DNA from: Bacillota bacterium
Lineage (GTDB): Bacteria > Bacillota > Clostridia > Lachnospirales > Cellulosilyticaceae
Reading direction: 5' to 3'
Length of the DNA stretch: 64,000 nt
NCBI GenBank assembly: GCA_023410675.1
Contig: JAEYPM010000019.1
Coordinates: 1-64,000, forward strand
In this document: one piece after another, positions 43,861 to 54,016 of the stretch
Position numbering within the stretch: the stretch's first letter is position 1
How the letters are laid out: each line of letters begins with the position of its first letter
Translations under genes and position numbers: made by a program
The notes under the pieces: model-generated
Databases searched by the model: none
Seen by the model: the letters and a program-made list of their open reading frames with translations, nothing else
Told to the model about the DNA's origin: nothing

Positions 43861-45603
43861 TTATCCAAATATATCATTTATTGTCCCAACAAACTTATCT
43901 AAAAGCGTTGGTTTCTTTACCTCTAAGCCCATTTTAATACTATTTGCAGCCTCATAATCTCGAATTGCTGCATCTAAATTTCCTTGTTCTCTATAAGCAT
44001 CTGCTCTACCTAAATACGCATCAAAGTGCCTACTGTTTCTATTGATTACATAGGAATAATCTTTTATTGCTTCTTTATATTTCGTAAGTTTTCTATAAAT
44101 ATTCGCTCTATCTATATAATAACTTTCATTTGCACTATCTAGATCTATCACACGGGTATAATCTTCTACTGCATTGTCATAGTATGCCTCATATTCGTAT
44201 AAGTACGCCCGTGCATAGTATGCCGCTGTAAACTTAGGATTTAGCTCTATTGCTCTTGTATATTCCATAATAGCTTGATCCACCATGCCTAATGCATGAT
44301 AATTGAGCCCTCTATTTAAATAGGCTTCTGAAAATTGATCATTATGTTCAATAGCCTTATTGAGTTGTTCTACTGCTTCTTCGTATTTTTTTTCTTCATA
44401 ATAGATCATTCCCATAGAGTTATACGACTCAAAATCCTTTGGCTCCATATCAATCGCTTTTGCAAAGTCTATTTTAGCTACTTCATATTCACCAATCTCA
44501 TAGCATGCACAGGCTCTTTTTTTATAGTATAGAACATTTTTATCATCTAGTTCGATTGCTCTTGTATAATCTTCTATAGCATTTACATATTCTTCTAATT
44601 TATCATACAAGCTACCTCTTTCATAATATAGATTAATGCCTTGATTATGATAAATAGAAATAACCTGATGATCTCTATCTAATTTGATAGACTTACTTAA
44701 GTCATCTAACGCTTCTTTGTATTTCCCCATGTCATAATAAATCTTCCCTCTACTATAGTAAGCAAGTAAAAACTGGTCATCATTTTTAATGGCACTATCT
44801 AAATCCTCTATGGCATCTTTGTATCTTTCTTGATTATAGTAAATGCCCCCTCTATTATAATAAGCTTCTGCAAACCGATTATTGCATTCAATTGCTTTAC
44901 TAAAGGCTATTAATGCTTGTTCATAATCCTCCTGTTCACAATAGATAAGCCCTATGTAATTATGTGCCTTATAATTCTTTTCATTAATAGCCAGCATTTG
45001 TCTTAAATCTTCTAGAGCCTTATTGTATTCTTTGAACTGCCAATATAAAAGTGCTCTGTTTTTATAATATTTAGGCATTTTATTATTTAGTTCTATTGCC
45101 TTAGTATAATCTGCTCGTGCCTGATCAAAACAGTTTAGTGTGCTGTAACAAATTGCTCGGTTATGATAGACTTCTACCCACTGATCATCTATCTGTATAC
45201 ACCTAGTATAATCCTGTATAGCCTCTTCATATTGCTTAAGATAATAATAAATGTTCCCACGACTCCTGTAGTAAGATGCTTTACTATTATCTCGTTCTAT
45301 TACCTTTGTGTAGTCTATTAATGCTTCATTATACTGGCTTAATTCTTCATATGCATTGCCTCTATTGTGATAATATAGCGGCTCATTGCCATCAAATTCT
45401 ATTGCTTTTGAGAAATCTAACACAGCTTTTTCAAACTCTTTTTGATTGCAATAGGCACAACCCCGCATATTATAATACCAAGGTTCATTACTATTAAATT
45501 CTATTAGTTTTGAATAGTCCTTAATGATATCATTATATTGGTCTTCTTCACAGATATAGGCTTTTATATCATTATAACTAATATTATTAATATCTTTCAC
45601 CAT
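43861..45603 (-). CDS. TPR protein, array member 8
   Basis: This 580-residue protein is nearly all tetratricopeptide repeats (roughly 15 units). The N-terminal cap (YNDIIKDYSKLIEFN, then YYNMRGCAYCNQKEFEKAV) and the C-terminal cap (FDAYLGRADAYREQGNLDAA) are shared with other array members. No signal peptide or membrane helix; likely a cytoplasmic protein scaffold. A short hydrophobic tail (TLLDKFVGTINDIFG) follows. It has a good RBS (AGAAGGG) and is the last array gene, next to fbp. Partner proteins are unknown. Confidence 0.88.
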   Translation of the reverse strand: MVKDINNISYNDIKAYICEEDQYNDIIKDYSKLIEFNSNEPWYYNMRGCAYCNQKEFEKAVLDFSKAIEFDGNEPLYYHNRGNAYEELSQYNEALIDYTKVIERDNSKASYYRSRGNIYYYLKQYEEAIQDYTRCIQIDDQWVEVYHNRAICYSTLNCFDQARADYTKAIELNNKMPKYYKNRALLYWQFKEYNKALEDLRQMLAINEKNYKAHNYIGLIYCEQEDYEQALIAFSKAIECNNRFAEAYYNRGGIYYNQERYKDAIEDLDSAIKNDDQFLLAYYSRGKIYYDMGKYKEALDDLSKSIKLDRDHQVISIYHNQGINLYYERGSLYDKLEEYVNAIEDYTRAIELDDKNVLYYKKRACACYEIGEYEVAKIDFAKAIDMEPKDFESYNSMGMIYYEEKKYEEAVEQLNKAIEHNDQFSEAYLNRGLNYHALGMVDQAIMEYTRAIELNPKFTAAYYARAYLYEYEAYYDNAVEDYTRVIDLDSANESYYIDRANIYRKLTKYKEAIKDYSYVINRNSRHFDAYLGRADAYREQGNLDAAIRDYEAANSIKMGLEVKKPTLLDKFVGTINDIFG

Positions 45604-45619
45604 ACCCTTTCCCTTCTTA

Positions 45620-46818
45620 TTAATTATTTTGGGACTTAATTTTATATTTTCTTAATCTCATTTCCATTCCTTGCTTATATTCTCTAAATGCAGCATCTAT
45701 GTCTCCTAGTTCCCTATAAGCTTCTGCCCTTCCTAAAAATGCTGCAGAATATTTATTGCTTTTTTGAAGGACAAAACTATAATCTTCAATTGCTTCCTTA
45801 TATTTTTTTAGCTTTAAATAAAGATGTGCCCTACTTAAATAATTCTCTTCGTATTGTTTTCTAAATTCTATTGTTTCAGTGTAGCACTCAATAGCTTTTT
45901 CGTATTGGCTTAGTTTTTCATGGCATAAGGCTCTGCACTTTAGTGATTTATAGTTATACCCTTCTTTGTCTTCATCATCTACTAGGAGGACCTTAGTGTA
46001 ATCTTGAATAGCCATTTCATATTTTTCTTGTTCTAGATATCCCCAAGCTCTAAAATAGTATGCCAATGAATGTTGGTCATCAAATTCTATGACCTTAGTA
46101 TAATCCTCAATAGCGTTATCATTCATGCCTAACTTATCATAATTTCTGCCCCTATTATAAAAAGCTACTATAAGCGGCTTATCATAATAATCTTTAATGA
46201 GTGTTGCTATAATTTTTTGAGTAACTTCGTTCTTGATATGCCTACCTGTCTTATATTTTTCACATAGCATCTCAATTACTTTCGTCAAATCTGATATTGT
46301 TTCTTTTCTTTTATAAGGATTAGCATATGTAATTCCCCTATTAAAATAAGCCTCCATAAAATTTGGATTACATCGAATTGCTTTGCTAAATTCAGTCAGT
46401 GCCTCTTCATATCTTTCTTGTTTACAGCGAATTCTCCCTTATAGTTATAGGAATGAGCATCTTGGCCATTTCTGATAGTAGTTCTTCCATCCTCCGTATT
46501 TAAGGCTCTCCTAATATCAGTTGCTTCTTCATAATCCTTGATTGCTGCATCTAAGTTTCCCTGCAACCTAAAAACATCTGCTCTACCTAAATACGCTGCT
46601 ACATACTGGTTGTCCTTGTTAATAATCTGTGAATTGTCTTGAGTAGCTTTTTCATGTTCTCCTAACTCATAGTATGCTCGTGCTCTATTTATATAACATG
46701 AAAGATCTGTATCATCTAACTCTATTGCTTTTGTGAAATCTAATATAGCCTCATGCAATAAGTGTAGATGGGCATAACTTAGTCCTCTATTATAATAAGC
46801 AGATATAAGTTGTTTCAC
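45620..46818 (-). pseudogene. Frameshifted TPR gene, array member 7
   Basis: Two adjacent frames (46396-46818 and 45620-46357) are pieces of one TPR gene. Near 46430 the upstream frame reads YNYKGEFAVNKKDMKRH and stops. Shifting frame by one base there gives GE-x-RCKQERYEEALTEFSKAI and continues into the downstream piece, matching the intact neighbour (member 6: NYKGELYYKDKAYREAM). The downstream ATG (46357) is an internal Met with no RBS. The front is also cut: the usual N-cap is missing and the only start is a weak GTG. A sequencing error at one base is possible, but the missing N-cap also suggests decay. Confidence 0.75.
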
Positions 46819-46840
46819 TATTCTTATTGACCTTGTATTC

Positions 46841-49800
46841 TTAAAGTGATTTTAACCTATTGGCCTGTTCATAATCCTTAATGGCTAAATCTAAATCCCC
46901 TTGTTCCCTGTAGGCATCTGCCCTACCTAAAAATGCCTCAAAACATTTTATGTCCTTAACAATTGCCTTATTATAATCTTGAATAGCTTGCTTATATTTT
47001 TTAAGCCTAAAATAAAGGGTCCCCCTCCTCAGATAATCCTGTGCATATTCTTTTTTTGACTCTATTGTCTCAGTATAACACTCAATAGCTTTTTCATATT
47101 GACCTAATTTCTCATAACAAAAAGCACTGTGTTTTAATGATTTGTAATAATAACCTTCCTTTTCTTCATAATTTATTATAAGAACACAATCATACTCTTC
47201 AATAGCCCTTTCATATTCTCCCCTACTTTTGTAGATACACCCTCTTTTGTAGTAGGCCATTATATACTCACAGTCTAATTCTATTGCTTGAGTATAGTCT
47301 TCTATAGCTTTATCATCCATGTCTAATGCTTCATAATTTTTTCCCCTACTATAAAAAGCTGCTGCAAGTGGCTGATAATTTGAATGTCTATTCCCCTGAT
47401 GTCTTTGAACAAACATATCAATTGCTTGCGTAAAATCTGCTATAGCCTTTTTTCGCCCACCACATTCAGTATGTACAAGTCCTCTATTAAAATAAGCTTC
47501 TATTAGATTGGGATTACACCGAATTGCTTTACTTGTTTCAATCATAGCCTCTCTATAGGCTTTATCCTTATAATAAAGTTCACCCTTATAATTAAGTAAG
47601 TGAGCCTTTTCTTCATCATGGATAGTAACATTATAATTCTTATTATTTAATCCATTGACAATATTGTCTGCTTCTTGATAGTCCTTAATTGTTGCATCTA
47701 AGTTCCCTTGCAATCTAAAAGTATCTCCTCTGCCTAAAAATAGGTCACTATCTTGATGATCTATTCCAATGGCACGGGTGTAATCCTGAATAGCTTTGTC
47801 ATACTTCTTTAGCTTTACATATACTTTTGCTCTACTTATATAATTCCTCTTGTCTTTATTATAAAATTCCATTATTCTTGTATAGTCTTCAAGTGCCTTT
47901 TTGTATTTGTTTTGTTTTTCGTATATCAATGCTCTATGCTTTAATGCCTTGTATCTATAATAATCATCTATATACTTTTTATTATGATATTCAAGTCTTA
48001 TTGCCGCAGTATAATCCTCTATAGCCTTTTCATCATCCTGTATCTTTTCATATAAATAGCCTCTCTCATAGTATGCTTCCACTTTACTATAAGATAATTC
48101 TATTGCAATAGTGTAATCCTTTATAGCATGATCATACATACCTAATTCATAATAATTATTTCCTCTACCTTCAAAAACTATTTTAAAACCAATCTCATAA
48201 TGACCTCTTATAGCTAAAGAATATTTTTCATCAATCTTTAAATCGTCTGTATTTTGATTTGATATATAGGCACTAAAGAGCTTGTCAATGTCTGCTATAG
48301 CCTCCTTGTCACTTTTTAAGTGTGAACAGATACGTTGTCTCATTATATCAATAACATGTGTAAAATCTGCTATAGCCTCTTTGTGTCTTTTTAGCTTTGA
48401 GTAGGCAAGTCCTCTCTTTATATAATGGTCAACATTATCACTTTCTAGCTTTATGGCCCTAGAATAATCCTCCACAGCTTTATCATATAGCCCTAATTCA
48501 CCATAAATACGTGCTCTTCGGTAATATGCACTCTCATAATTATCACAATATTGAATGCCATGATTAAGTTCATCTAGTGCCTTTTTATATTCAGCCATTT
48601 CATAATAACATTTCCCCTTACAAAAGTGACAGGTTTTATCTTCATTCTCATATTGTAGTGCTTTATTTAGATCGTCTAAAGCTTCTTCATATTTCATCAG
48701 CATATAGTAAGACAAGCCTCTATGCTTAAGTAGGAAGAAACTTTCACCTTGCATACTTAATGCTCGTGTGAAATCTTCTACTGCATTTCTATATAAGTCA
48801 TGTTGCCAATAATAATCTCCTCTATCTTGATAATATAAAGGATTATGAGGTTCTAAGTTAATTGCCTTCGTAATATCCTCAATAGCTTTTACTATATCAT
48901 CCAAATTATAATAACTTATTGATCTATTATAGTATGCCTTCGCATAGTTTTGATCTAATTCTATGGCCTGATTGAACTCTTTTAAAGCTATATCATATTG
49001 TCCCCATCTATAATAGATTTCTCCTCTATTTAAGTAATAAAATGGATCTTTGTTATTTAATTGGATGGCTTGTGTGTAGTCTGTAAATGCTTCATGATAT
49101 TGTCCTAATACTTCATACACTATCCCTCTATTGGAATAATATTCAGCACGCTTGTCATTAAGTTCTATAGCCTTTGTAATATCTTGTATTGCTTTTTGAT
49201 ATTCCTTTTGGTAAAAACAGCTGTTTCCTCTCATGAAATAATATTCTGGCTCAGCATGATTTAGTTCTATTAACAGAGTATAATCTTCTATCTTTTCTTC
49301 ATCTTCGCATTCTTTGCTAATATAATCTTTTCTATCTTCATAGCAAACCTCTTTATGTCTATATTTGTCCTTATCATTAAGATTTAATAAGAGACTTTTA
49401 ACTAGATTATCATCATTAATAGCCAATAGAACATCTCCTTGTGCCTTATAGGCATCTGCACGACCTAAAAATGCTACCACATGCTGATTATTTTTACTAA
49501 TTACAAAGGAATAATCGCAAATAGACTTTTCATATTCACCAAGCTCATAGTACATCCTTGCTCTATTCATATAACAAGAAAGATCTGTATCATCTAGCTC
49601 TACTGCTTTCGTAAAATCTTTTTCTGCTTCATGAAATAATTTTAATCGTGCATAACTTAACCCTCTATTATAATAAGCAAATAGATTTCTATTATCTAAA
49701 CTTAATAATTGTGTGAAATCGAGCAGTGCTTTTTCAAAATTATCTTGGTCATAATATGCACAACCTCTAGTACAATAATATCTTAACTTAGACTTATTAT

Positions 49801-49915
49801 AGTCTATTAACTTCGTATAATCCTCAATCAAGCTATTATCATAATCTGCCTCATATGTATATTTTTTCCCACTACTCGCTGCATTTATATTGTTATCTAT
49901 AACATCTCTTTCCAT
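46841..49915 (-). CDS. Giant TPR protein, array member 6
   Basis: At about 1024 residues (start at the ATG at 49915, 9 bases after AAGGA) this is the largest member, with roughly 27 TPR units. It carries internal copies of the family caps: a C-cap (VVAFLGRADAYKAQGD) near residue 155 followed by a new N-cap (EDYTLLIELNHAEPEYYFMR), and another C-cap (LGRGDTFRLQGNLDA) near 770. It looks like a fusion of about three ancestral genes. No signal peptide or membrane helix. Function unknown; probably a protein-protein scaffold. Confidence 0.88.
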   Translation of the reverse strand: MERDVIDNNINAASSGKKYTYEADYDNSLIEDYTKLIDYNKSKLRYYCTRGCAYYDQDNFEKALLDFTQLLSLDNRNLFAYYNRGLSYARLKLFHEAEKDFTKAVELDDTDLSCYMNRARMYYELGEYEKSICDYSFVISKNNQHVVAFLGRADAYKAQGDVLLAINDDNLVKSLLLNLNDKDKYRHKEVCYEDRKDYISKECEDEEKIEDYTLLIELNHAEPEYYFMRGNSCFYQKEYQKAIQDITKAIELNDKRAEYYSNRGIVYEVLGQYHEAFTDYTQAIQLNNKDPFYYLNRGEIYYRWGQYDIALKEFNQAIELDQNYAKAYYNRSISYYNLDDIVKAIEDITKAINLEPHNPLYYQDRGDYYWQHDLYRNAVEDFTRALSMQGESFFLLKHRGLSYYMLMKYEEALDDLNKALQYENEDKTCHFCKGKCYYEMAEYKKALDELNHGIQYCDNYESAYYRRARIYGELGLYDKAVEDYSRAIKLESDNVDHYIKRGLAYSKLKRHKEAIADFTHVIDIMRQRICSHLKSDKEAIADIDKLFSAYISNQNTDDLKIDEKYSLAIRGHYEIGFKIVFEGRGNNYYELGMYDHAIKDYTIAIELSYSKVEAYYERGYLYEKIQDDEKAIEDYTAAIRLEYHNKKYIDDYYRYKALKHRALIYEKQNKYKKALEDYTRIMEFYNKDKRNYISRAKVYVKLKKYDKAIQDYTRAIGIDHQDSDLFLGRGDTFRLQGNLDATIKDYQEADNIVNGLNNKNYNVTIHDEEKAHLLNYKGELYYKDKAYREAMIETSKAIRCNPNLIEAYFNRGLVHTECGGRKKAIADFTQAIDMFVQRHQGNRHSNYQPLAAAFYSRGKNYEALDMDDKAIEDYTQAIELDCEYIMAYYKRGCIYKSRGEYERAIEEYDCVLIINYEEKEGYYYKSLKHSAFCYEKLGQYEKAIECYTETIESKKEYAQDYLRRGTLYFRLKKYKQAIQDYNKAIVKDIKCFEAFLGRADAYREQGDLDLAIKDYEQANRLKSL

Positions 49916-49949
49916 ATACATTCTTCCTTATATGTTCTTTTAGGGTAAG

Positions 49950-51581
49950 TTATTTTACTATCTTTAAGTTCCTCTTATTTGGGGATGATTCTAATATATT
50001 TGCTCTTTCATAATCATTAATAGCTGCATCCATATTTCCTATTTCTCTGTAAGCATCTGCTCTACCAATATATGCCTCAGCACATTTAGTATTTATACTT
50101 ATTACATAAGTGTAATCATAAATAGCTTTATCATAATCCTTTAGCTTTATATAATTTTTAGCTCTACTTAAATAGTAACTTTCATTATCACTCTTTTGTT
50201 CTATTAATTTAGAGTAGTCCTTTGTGGCATTCTCATATTGCTTTAATTGCTCATATATAAATGCTCTACTTTTAACTATACTAATTATCAACTCATTTGA
50301 ACGTTTTTTTGTATCTGCAATCTCTAATCTTAGTGCCACTGTATAATATTCTATTGCCTTTTCATATTTATTTTGTTCTTCATACACAATACCTCTTCCA
50401 AAATAAGGTGTAGACAGATAACCGTCTAATTCTATAGCTCTGGTATAATCTTGCATGGCTTGATTTTTCATCCCCAATTTAAGTTTTTCAAGTGCCATAT
50501 TGCAATAGCATGCTGCAAAATGACTATTATTTTTCTTTTCATAAAGCCAATTTGTATTAGTTACATGTTCGTCATCATCCACTATATCTTCCTCTTTACA
50601 GTATTTTACACAAAGCAACTTATTATCAATAATTTGTGTAAAATCAGCTATAGCTTCTTCATGTCTATTTAGTTTTGAGTATGCATTACCTCTATCTTGA
50701 TAGTATTGATGCCAATCATCTTGTAACTCTATAGCTGTAGTATAATCATCTATCGCTTGATCTAACTTATCTATTTTATAATAACATAAGCCTCTATAAT
50801 AATAGTCGTCTGCATATTGAGAATCATATTGAATAGCTTTATTAAGGTCATTTATTGCTTCTTGATTTTTTCCCTGTTTATAATAAGTCTTCCCTCTATA
50901 GCGATAAGCATTTACATCTTTAGGATTGATATACAGTGCTTGCGTTAAATCATCTAAAGCCTTTTCATATTCTCTTGCTCTAAAATACAAACTACCTCTT
51001 AAGGTATATTCAACAGTGTTTTGGTCTAATAATTCTAATGCTTTTTCGAAATCTGATTTAATATCTACATAGATGAAATTATAATAACAAAGTCCTCTCA
51101 TATAATGCACATAACAAAGTTTTGAATACTTAACACCTGACTTAATAATCACAGTATAATCCTTTATAGCCTTTTTATAATCATTTTGTTTATAATACAA
51201 ATTACCTCTAATATAATAGTAATCAAGTTCATCACTATTAAGGCTTATCAACGCAGTGTAATCATCAATCAATCCTTGGGTGTATTCATTTTTGCATGTA
51301 TATTCTTTTACATCATCAGAGTCAGTATAATCCCAAACAGCCTTATCGTATTGACCTAATTTGTAATATATTATAGCTCTATTATGATAATATAAAGGCT
51401 GTGTATCATCTAATTCTATTGCTCTTGTAAAATACTTTTCAGCTTCATTAAGATTACCTTGTTTATAATGTGCACAACCTATAATGTGATAATACTTTGA
51501 ATAATTGTTGTTCCATTCTATGAGCTTCGTATAATGATCAATAAAAATATTGCTATAATCTTCCTCAATACAATTTTTCAT
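49950..51581 (-). CDS. TPR protein, array member 5
   Basis: The 543-residue protein has the N-cap (HYTKLIEWNNNYSKYYHIIG, then QPLYYHNRAIIYYKLGQY), a second N-cap-like start near residue 105 (DDYTALISLNSDELDYYYIR) and the standard C-cap (CAEAYIGRADAYREIGNMDA). Roughly 14 TPR units. Between the two N-caps a short acidic linker (VKEYTCKNEY) matches one in member 4. It has RBS AGGGG and lies 14 bases after member 4. Cytoplasmic, function unknown. Confidence 0.88.
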   Translation of the reverse strand: MKNCIEEDYSNIFIDHYTKLIEWNNNYSKYYHIIGCAHYKQGNLNEAEKYFTRAIELDDTQPLYYHNRAIIYYKLGQYDKAVWDYTDSDDVKEYTCKNEYTQGLIDDYTALISLNSDELDYYYIRGNLYYKQNDYKKAIKDYTVIIKSGVKYSKLCYVHYMRGLCYYNFIYVDIKSDFEKALELLDQNTVEYTLRGSLYFRAREYEKALDDLTQALYINPKDVNAYRYRGKTYYKQGKNQEAINDLNKAIQYDSQYADDYYYRGLCYYKIDKLDQAIDDYTTAIELQDDWHQYYQDRGNAYSKLNRHEEAIADFTQIIDNKLLCVKYCKEEDIVDDDEHVTNTNWLYEKKNNSHFAACYCNMALEKLKLGMKNQAMQDYTRAIELDGYLSTPYFGRGIVYEEQNKYEKAIEYYTVALRLEIADTKKRSNELIISIVKSRAFIYEQLKQYENATKDYSKLIEQKSDNESYYLSRAKNYIKLKDYDKAIYDYTYVISINTKCAEAYIGRADAYREIGNMDAAINDYERANILESSPNKRNLKIVK

Positions 51582-51595
51582 ACCCCTGCCCCTTT

Positions 51596-53395
51596 TTATC
51601 GACTATTACAACTCTGAATTTCCTTTACTTTTTCATAATCACTAATCGCTGCCTGTAAATTGTTTTTCTTCCTATAGGCATCTCCTCTAGCTAAATATGC
51701 TCCTGCACATTGATTATCTTCATTGATTATAAAGGAATAATCATCAATAGCCCCATCATAATCTTCCAATTTCATATGAAGGTCAGCTCTCATTATATAG
51801 TAATTTTTATTTTCAGTATTTAACATTATAAGTTCAGTAAAATCTTCAACTGCTTTCTGATACTGCTCCAGCTTCTTATATAGCAAGGCTCTTCGCTCAA
51901 GTGACAGAATTCTTGCTGTTTTGTCCTTTGAGTCCTTTAGTTCTATAATCTTAGTATAGTCATCTATAGCTTTGTCATATTCCTTTTCCTTTTCATATAT
52001 CTGATAAGCTCTTAAATAATAGGGCTGTATAAAATGGCTGCATATCTCTATAGCTTTCGTAAAATCTTCCTTTGCATAATCATTCATACCTAATTCAACA
52101 TAAATGTAGCCTCTACTAAAATAAATTTTTGCAAGTTTCTCATTGTTATAACTTTCCAGCAACGTATTGGTCTCTCTTATCTTTATTTCGTCTTCTGTTG
52201 TTATATCTTCTGCTTCATAGTAATTTGTACACTGATAATTGTTATTGATAACATGTGTAAAATCAGCTATAGCCTCTTTACGTTTTTCTAAGTTCGCGTA
52301 TGCCTTCGCTCTATATATGTAATATTCAAGATTATCATTTTCTATCTCTATAGCTCTAGTATAATCTGCAATTGCCTTATCAAACATTTTCATCGTATAA
52401 TATATTCTTGCTCTATAATAATAGTCTTCTGCAAATTTACCATCATATTGGATGGCCTTATTAAACTGCTTTATTGCTTCTTCATTGTTTTCTTGCTGAT
52501 TGTATGTCATGCCCAAATAGCGATAGGCATTTACATCTTTAGCATTGATAGAAAGTGCTTGCTTGAAATCAGCTAATGCCTTGTCATATTCTTCTAATGT
52601 AAAATATATACATCCTCTTAAACTATAATTGATGGATTCATTATTTAATAACGTCAATGCTATTTCTAAATCTTGATCAGCTTGATCATAATAATGTAAT
52701 TTATTACAACATAGTGCTCTCTTATAATAAATATCATAAAGCATTGAATGTTTAATATCTGACTCTATAATCCTAGTGTAATCCTTCATAGCTTGTCTAA
52801 AGTTCTTTTGCTCATAATAGAGATTACCCCTGATATAATAATAATCAAGCTCTCTACTATCAAGCCTTATTAACTCAGTATAATCATCTATCAAATGCTT
52901 ATTATATTCTTTTTTACATATATATTCTTTTACCTCATCATAGTAAACATCATGATTACTTTCCTCATTTTCTGAGTATAAATTCATCATGATATAATTT
53001 GCTTTCTCATAATCCTCAATGGCTGCATCTAAATTACCTTGCAATCTTAAGGCATCTGCTCTTCTTAAAAAAACTTTAGCCGATTCACGATTTATACCTG
53101 CTTCTTTATCCAAATTATTTAATGTAATTACTTGAGTATAATCCCAAGTTGCCTTTTCATATTGATTGAGTTTAAAAAATACAGCAGCCCTGTTTTGATA
53201 ATACAAAGGCTGTGTACTTTCTAATGCTATCGCTCTTGTAAAATCTAATGTTGCTTCCTCTAAACTACCTTGCCGATAATAGGCACACCCTCTAATAATG
53301 TAATATCTCGGATTACTCCTGTATAATTCTATGAGCGTAGTAAAATGCTGAATAATTTTATTACTATAATCTCCCTCTTGAATATAGTTTTCCAT
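51596..53395 (-). CDS. TPR protein, array member 4
   Basis: The 599-residue protein has about 15 TPR units. After the N-cap and two or three repeats, an internal C-cap (FLRRADALRLQGNLDAAIED, near residue 107) is followed by the linker VKEYICKKEY and a second N-cap (DDYTELIRLDSRELDYYYIR), so it is a fusion of two members. The rest closely resembles member 5. The end is the usual C-cap (AYLARGDAYRKKNNLQAA). RBS AGGGG. Cytoplasmic scaffold by inference. Confidence 0.88.
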   Translation of the reverse strand: MENYIQEGDYSNKIIQHFTTLIELYRSNPRYYIIRGCAYYRQGSLEEATLDFTRAIALESTQPLYYQNRAAVFFKLNQYEKATWDYTQVITLNNLDKEAGINRESAKVFLRRADALRLQGNLDAAIEDYEKANYIMMNLYSENEESNHDVYYDEVKEYICKKEYNKHLIDDYTELIRLDSRELDYYYIRGNLYYEQKNFRQAMKDYTRIIESDIKHSMLYDIYYKRALCCNKLHYYDQADQDLEIALTLLNNESINYSLRGCIYFTLEEYDKALADFKQALSINAKDVNAYRYLGMTYNQQENNEEAIKQFNKAIQYDGKFAEDYYYRARIYYTMKMFDKAIADYTRAIEIENDNLEYYIYRAKAYANLEKRKEAIADFTHVINNNYQCTNYYEAEDITTEDEIKIRETNTLLESYNNEKLAKIYFSRGYIYVELGMNDYAKEDFTKAIEICSHFIQPYYLRAYQIYEKEKEYDKAIDDYTKIIELKDSKDKTARILSLERRALLYKKLEQYQKAVEDFTELIMLNTENKNYYIMRADLHMKLEDYDGAIDDYSFIINEDNQCAGAYLARGDAYRKKNNLQAAISDYEKVKEIQSCNSR

Positions 53396-53418
53396 ATCTT
53401 TTCCCCTTTTATAGACTA

Positions 53419-53994
53419 CTATAGATCGACCTGAATTTTTCTTGTTTCCTCATAGTCATTAATCGCTGCTTCTAAATTCCCCTGCATTCTATAAGCATCT
53501 GCTCTCCCCAAAAAAGCCTCCGCACACTTACTATCCATATTTATTACATATGTATAGTCTTCAATAGCCTTGTCATATTCCTCTAGCTCGCAATATGTCT
53601 TTGCTCTCATTTTGTAACTAAGAGCATCTGTATCTTGCAATTCAATTGCCTTTGTAAAGTCCTTTATAGCATAATCAAAAAGATTTAGCTGCGTATAAAG
53701 TAATCCTCTATTTCTATAATATAAAGGTTCTGTATCATTTAATTCTATTGCCCGAGTAAAATCATACATAGCTTTCTCAAGTTCCCCTTGCTTATAATAC
53801 ATGCAGCCTCTAATACTATAATATCTTGGCTCGCTACTATCTAGCTCAATCAATTGAGTATAGTCCATAGCCATTCTGTTATTATATACATCTTCCTTAT
53901 CATTTGCCTGTATAGTGATTTTACAGGGCTCTTTATCTATCAAGTTTTCTTCTTTGGCGAATTTGGTTATTGTAATGGGGATATATTTTTTCAT
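53419..53994 (-). CDS. Short TPR protein, array member 3
   Basis: At 191 residues this is the smallest intact member and shows the basic unit: a variable N-terminal 40 residues, N-cap (MDYTQLIELDSSEPRYYSIR), about three full TPRs (TEPLYYRNRGLLYTQLNLFD and following) and the C-cap (CAEAFLGRADAYRMQGNLEA). It probably resembles the ancestral single-unit gene. RBS GGAAAGG. Function unknown. Confidence 0.87.
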   Translation of the reverse strand: MKKYIPITITKFAKEENLIDKEPCKITIQANDKEDVYNNRMAMDYTQLIELDSSEPRYYSIRGCMYYKQGELEKAMYDFTRAIELNDTEPLYYRNRGLLYTQLNLFDYAIKDFTKAIELQDTDALSYKMRAKTYCELEEYDKAIEDYTYVINMDSKCAEAFLGRADAYRMQGNLEAAINDYEETRKIQVDL

Positions 53995-54016
53995 ATACTT
54001 TCCTTTCCACCTATGA

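Noticed and set aside
45620..46357. Separate 245-residue TPR gene
   Set aside because: Its ATG is an internal Met without an RBS and it continues the previous frame after a one-base shift.
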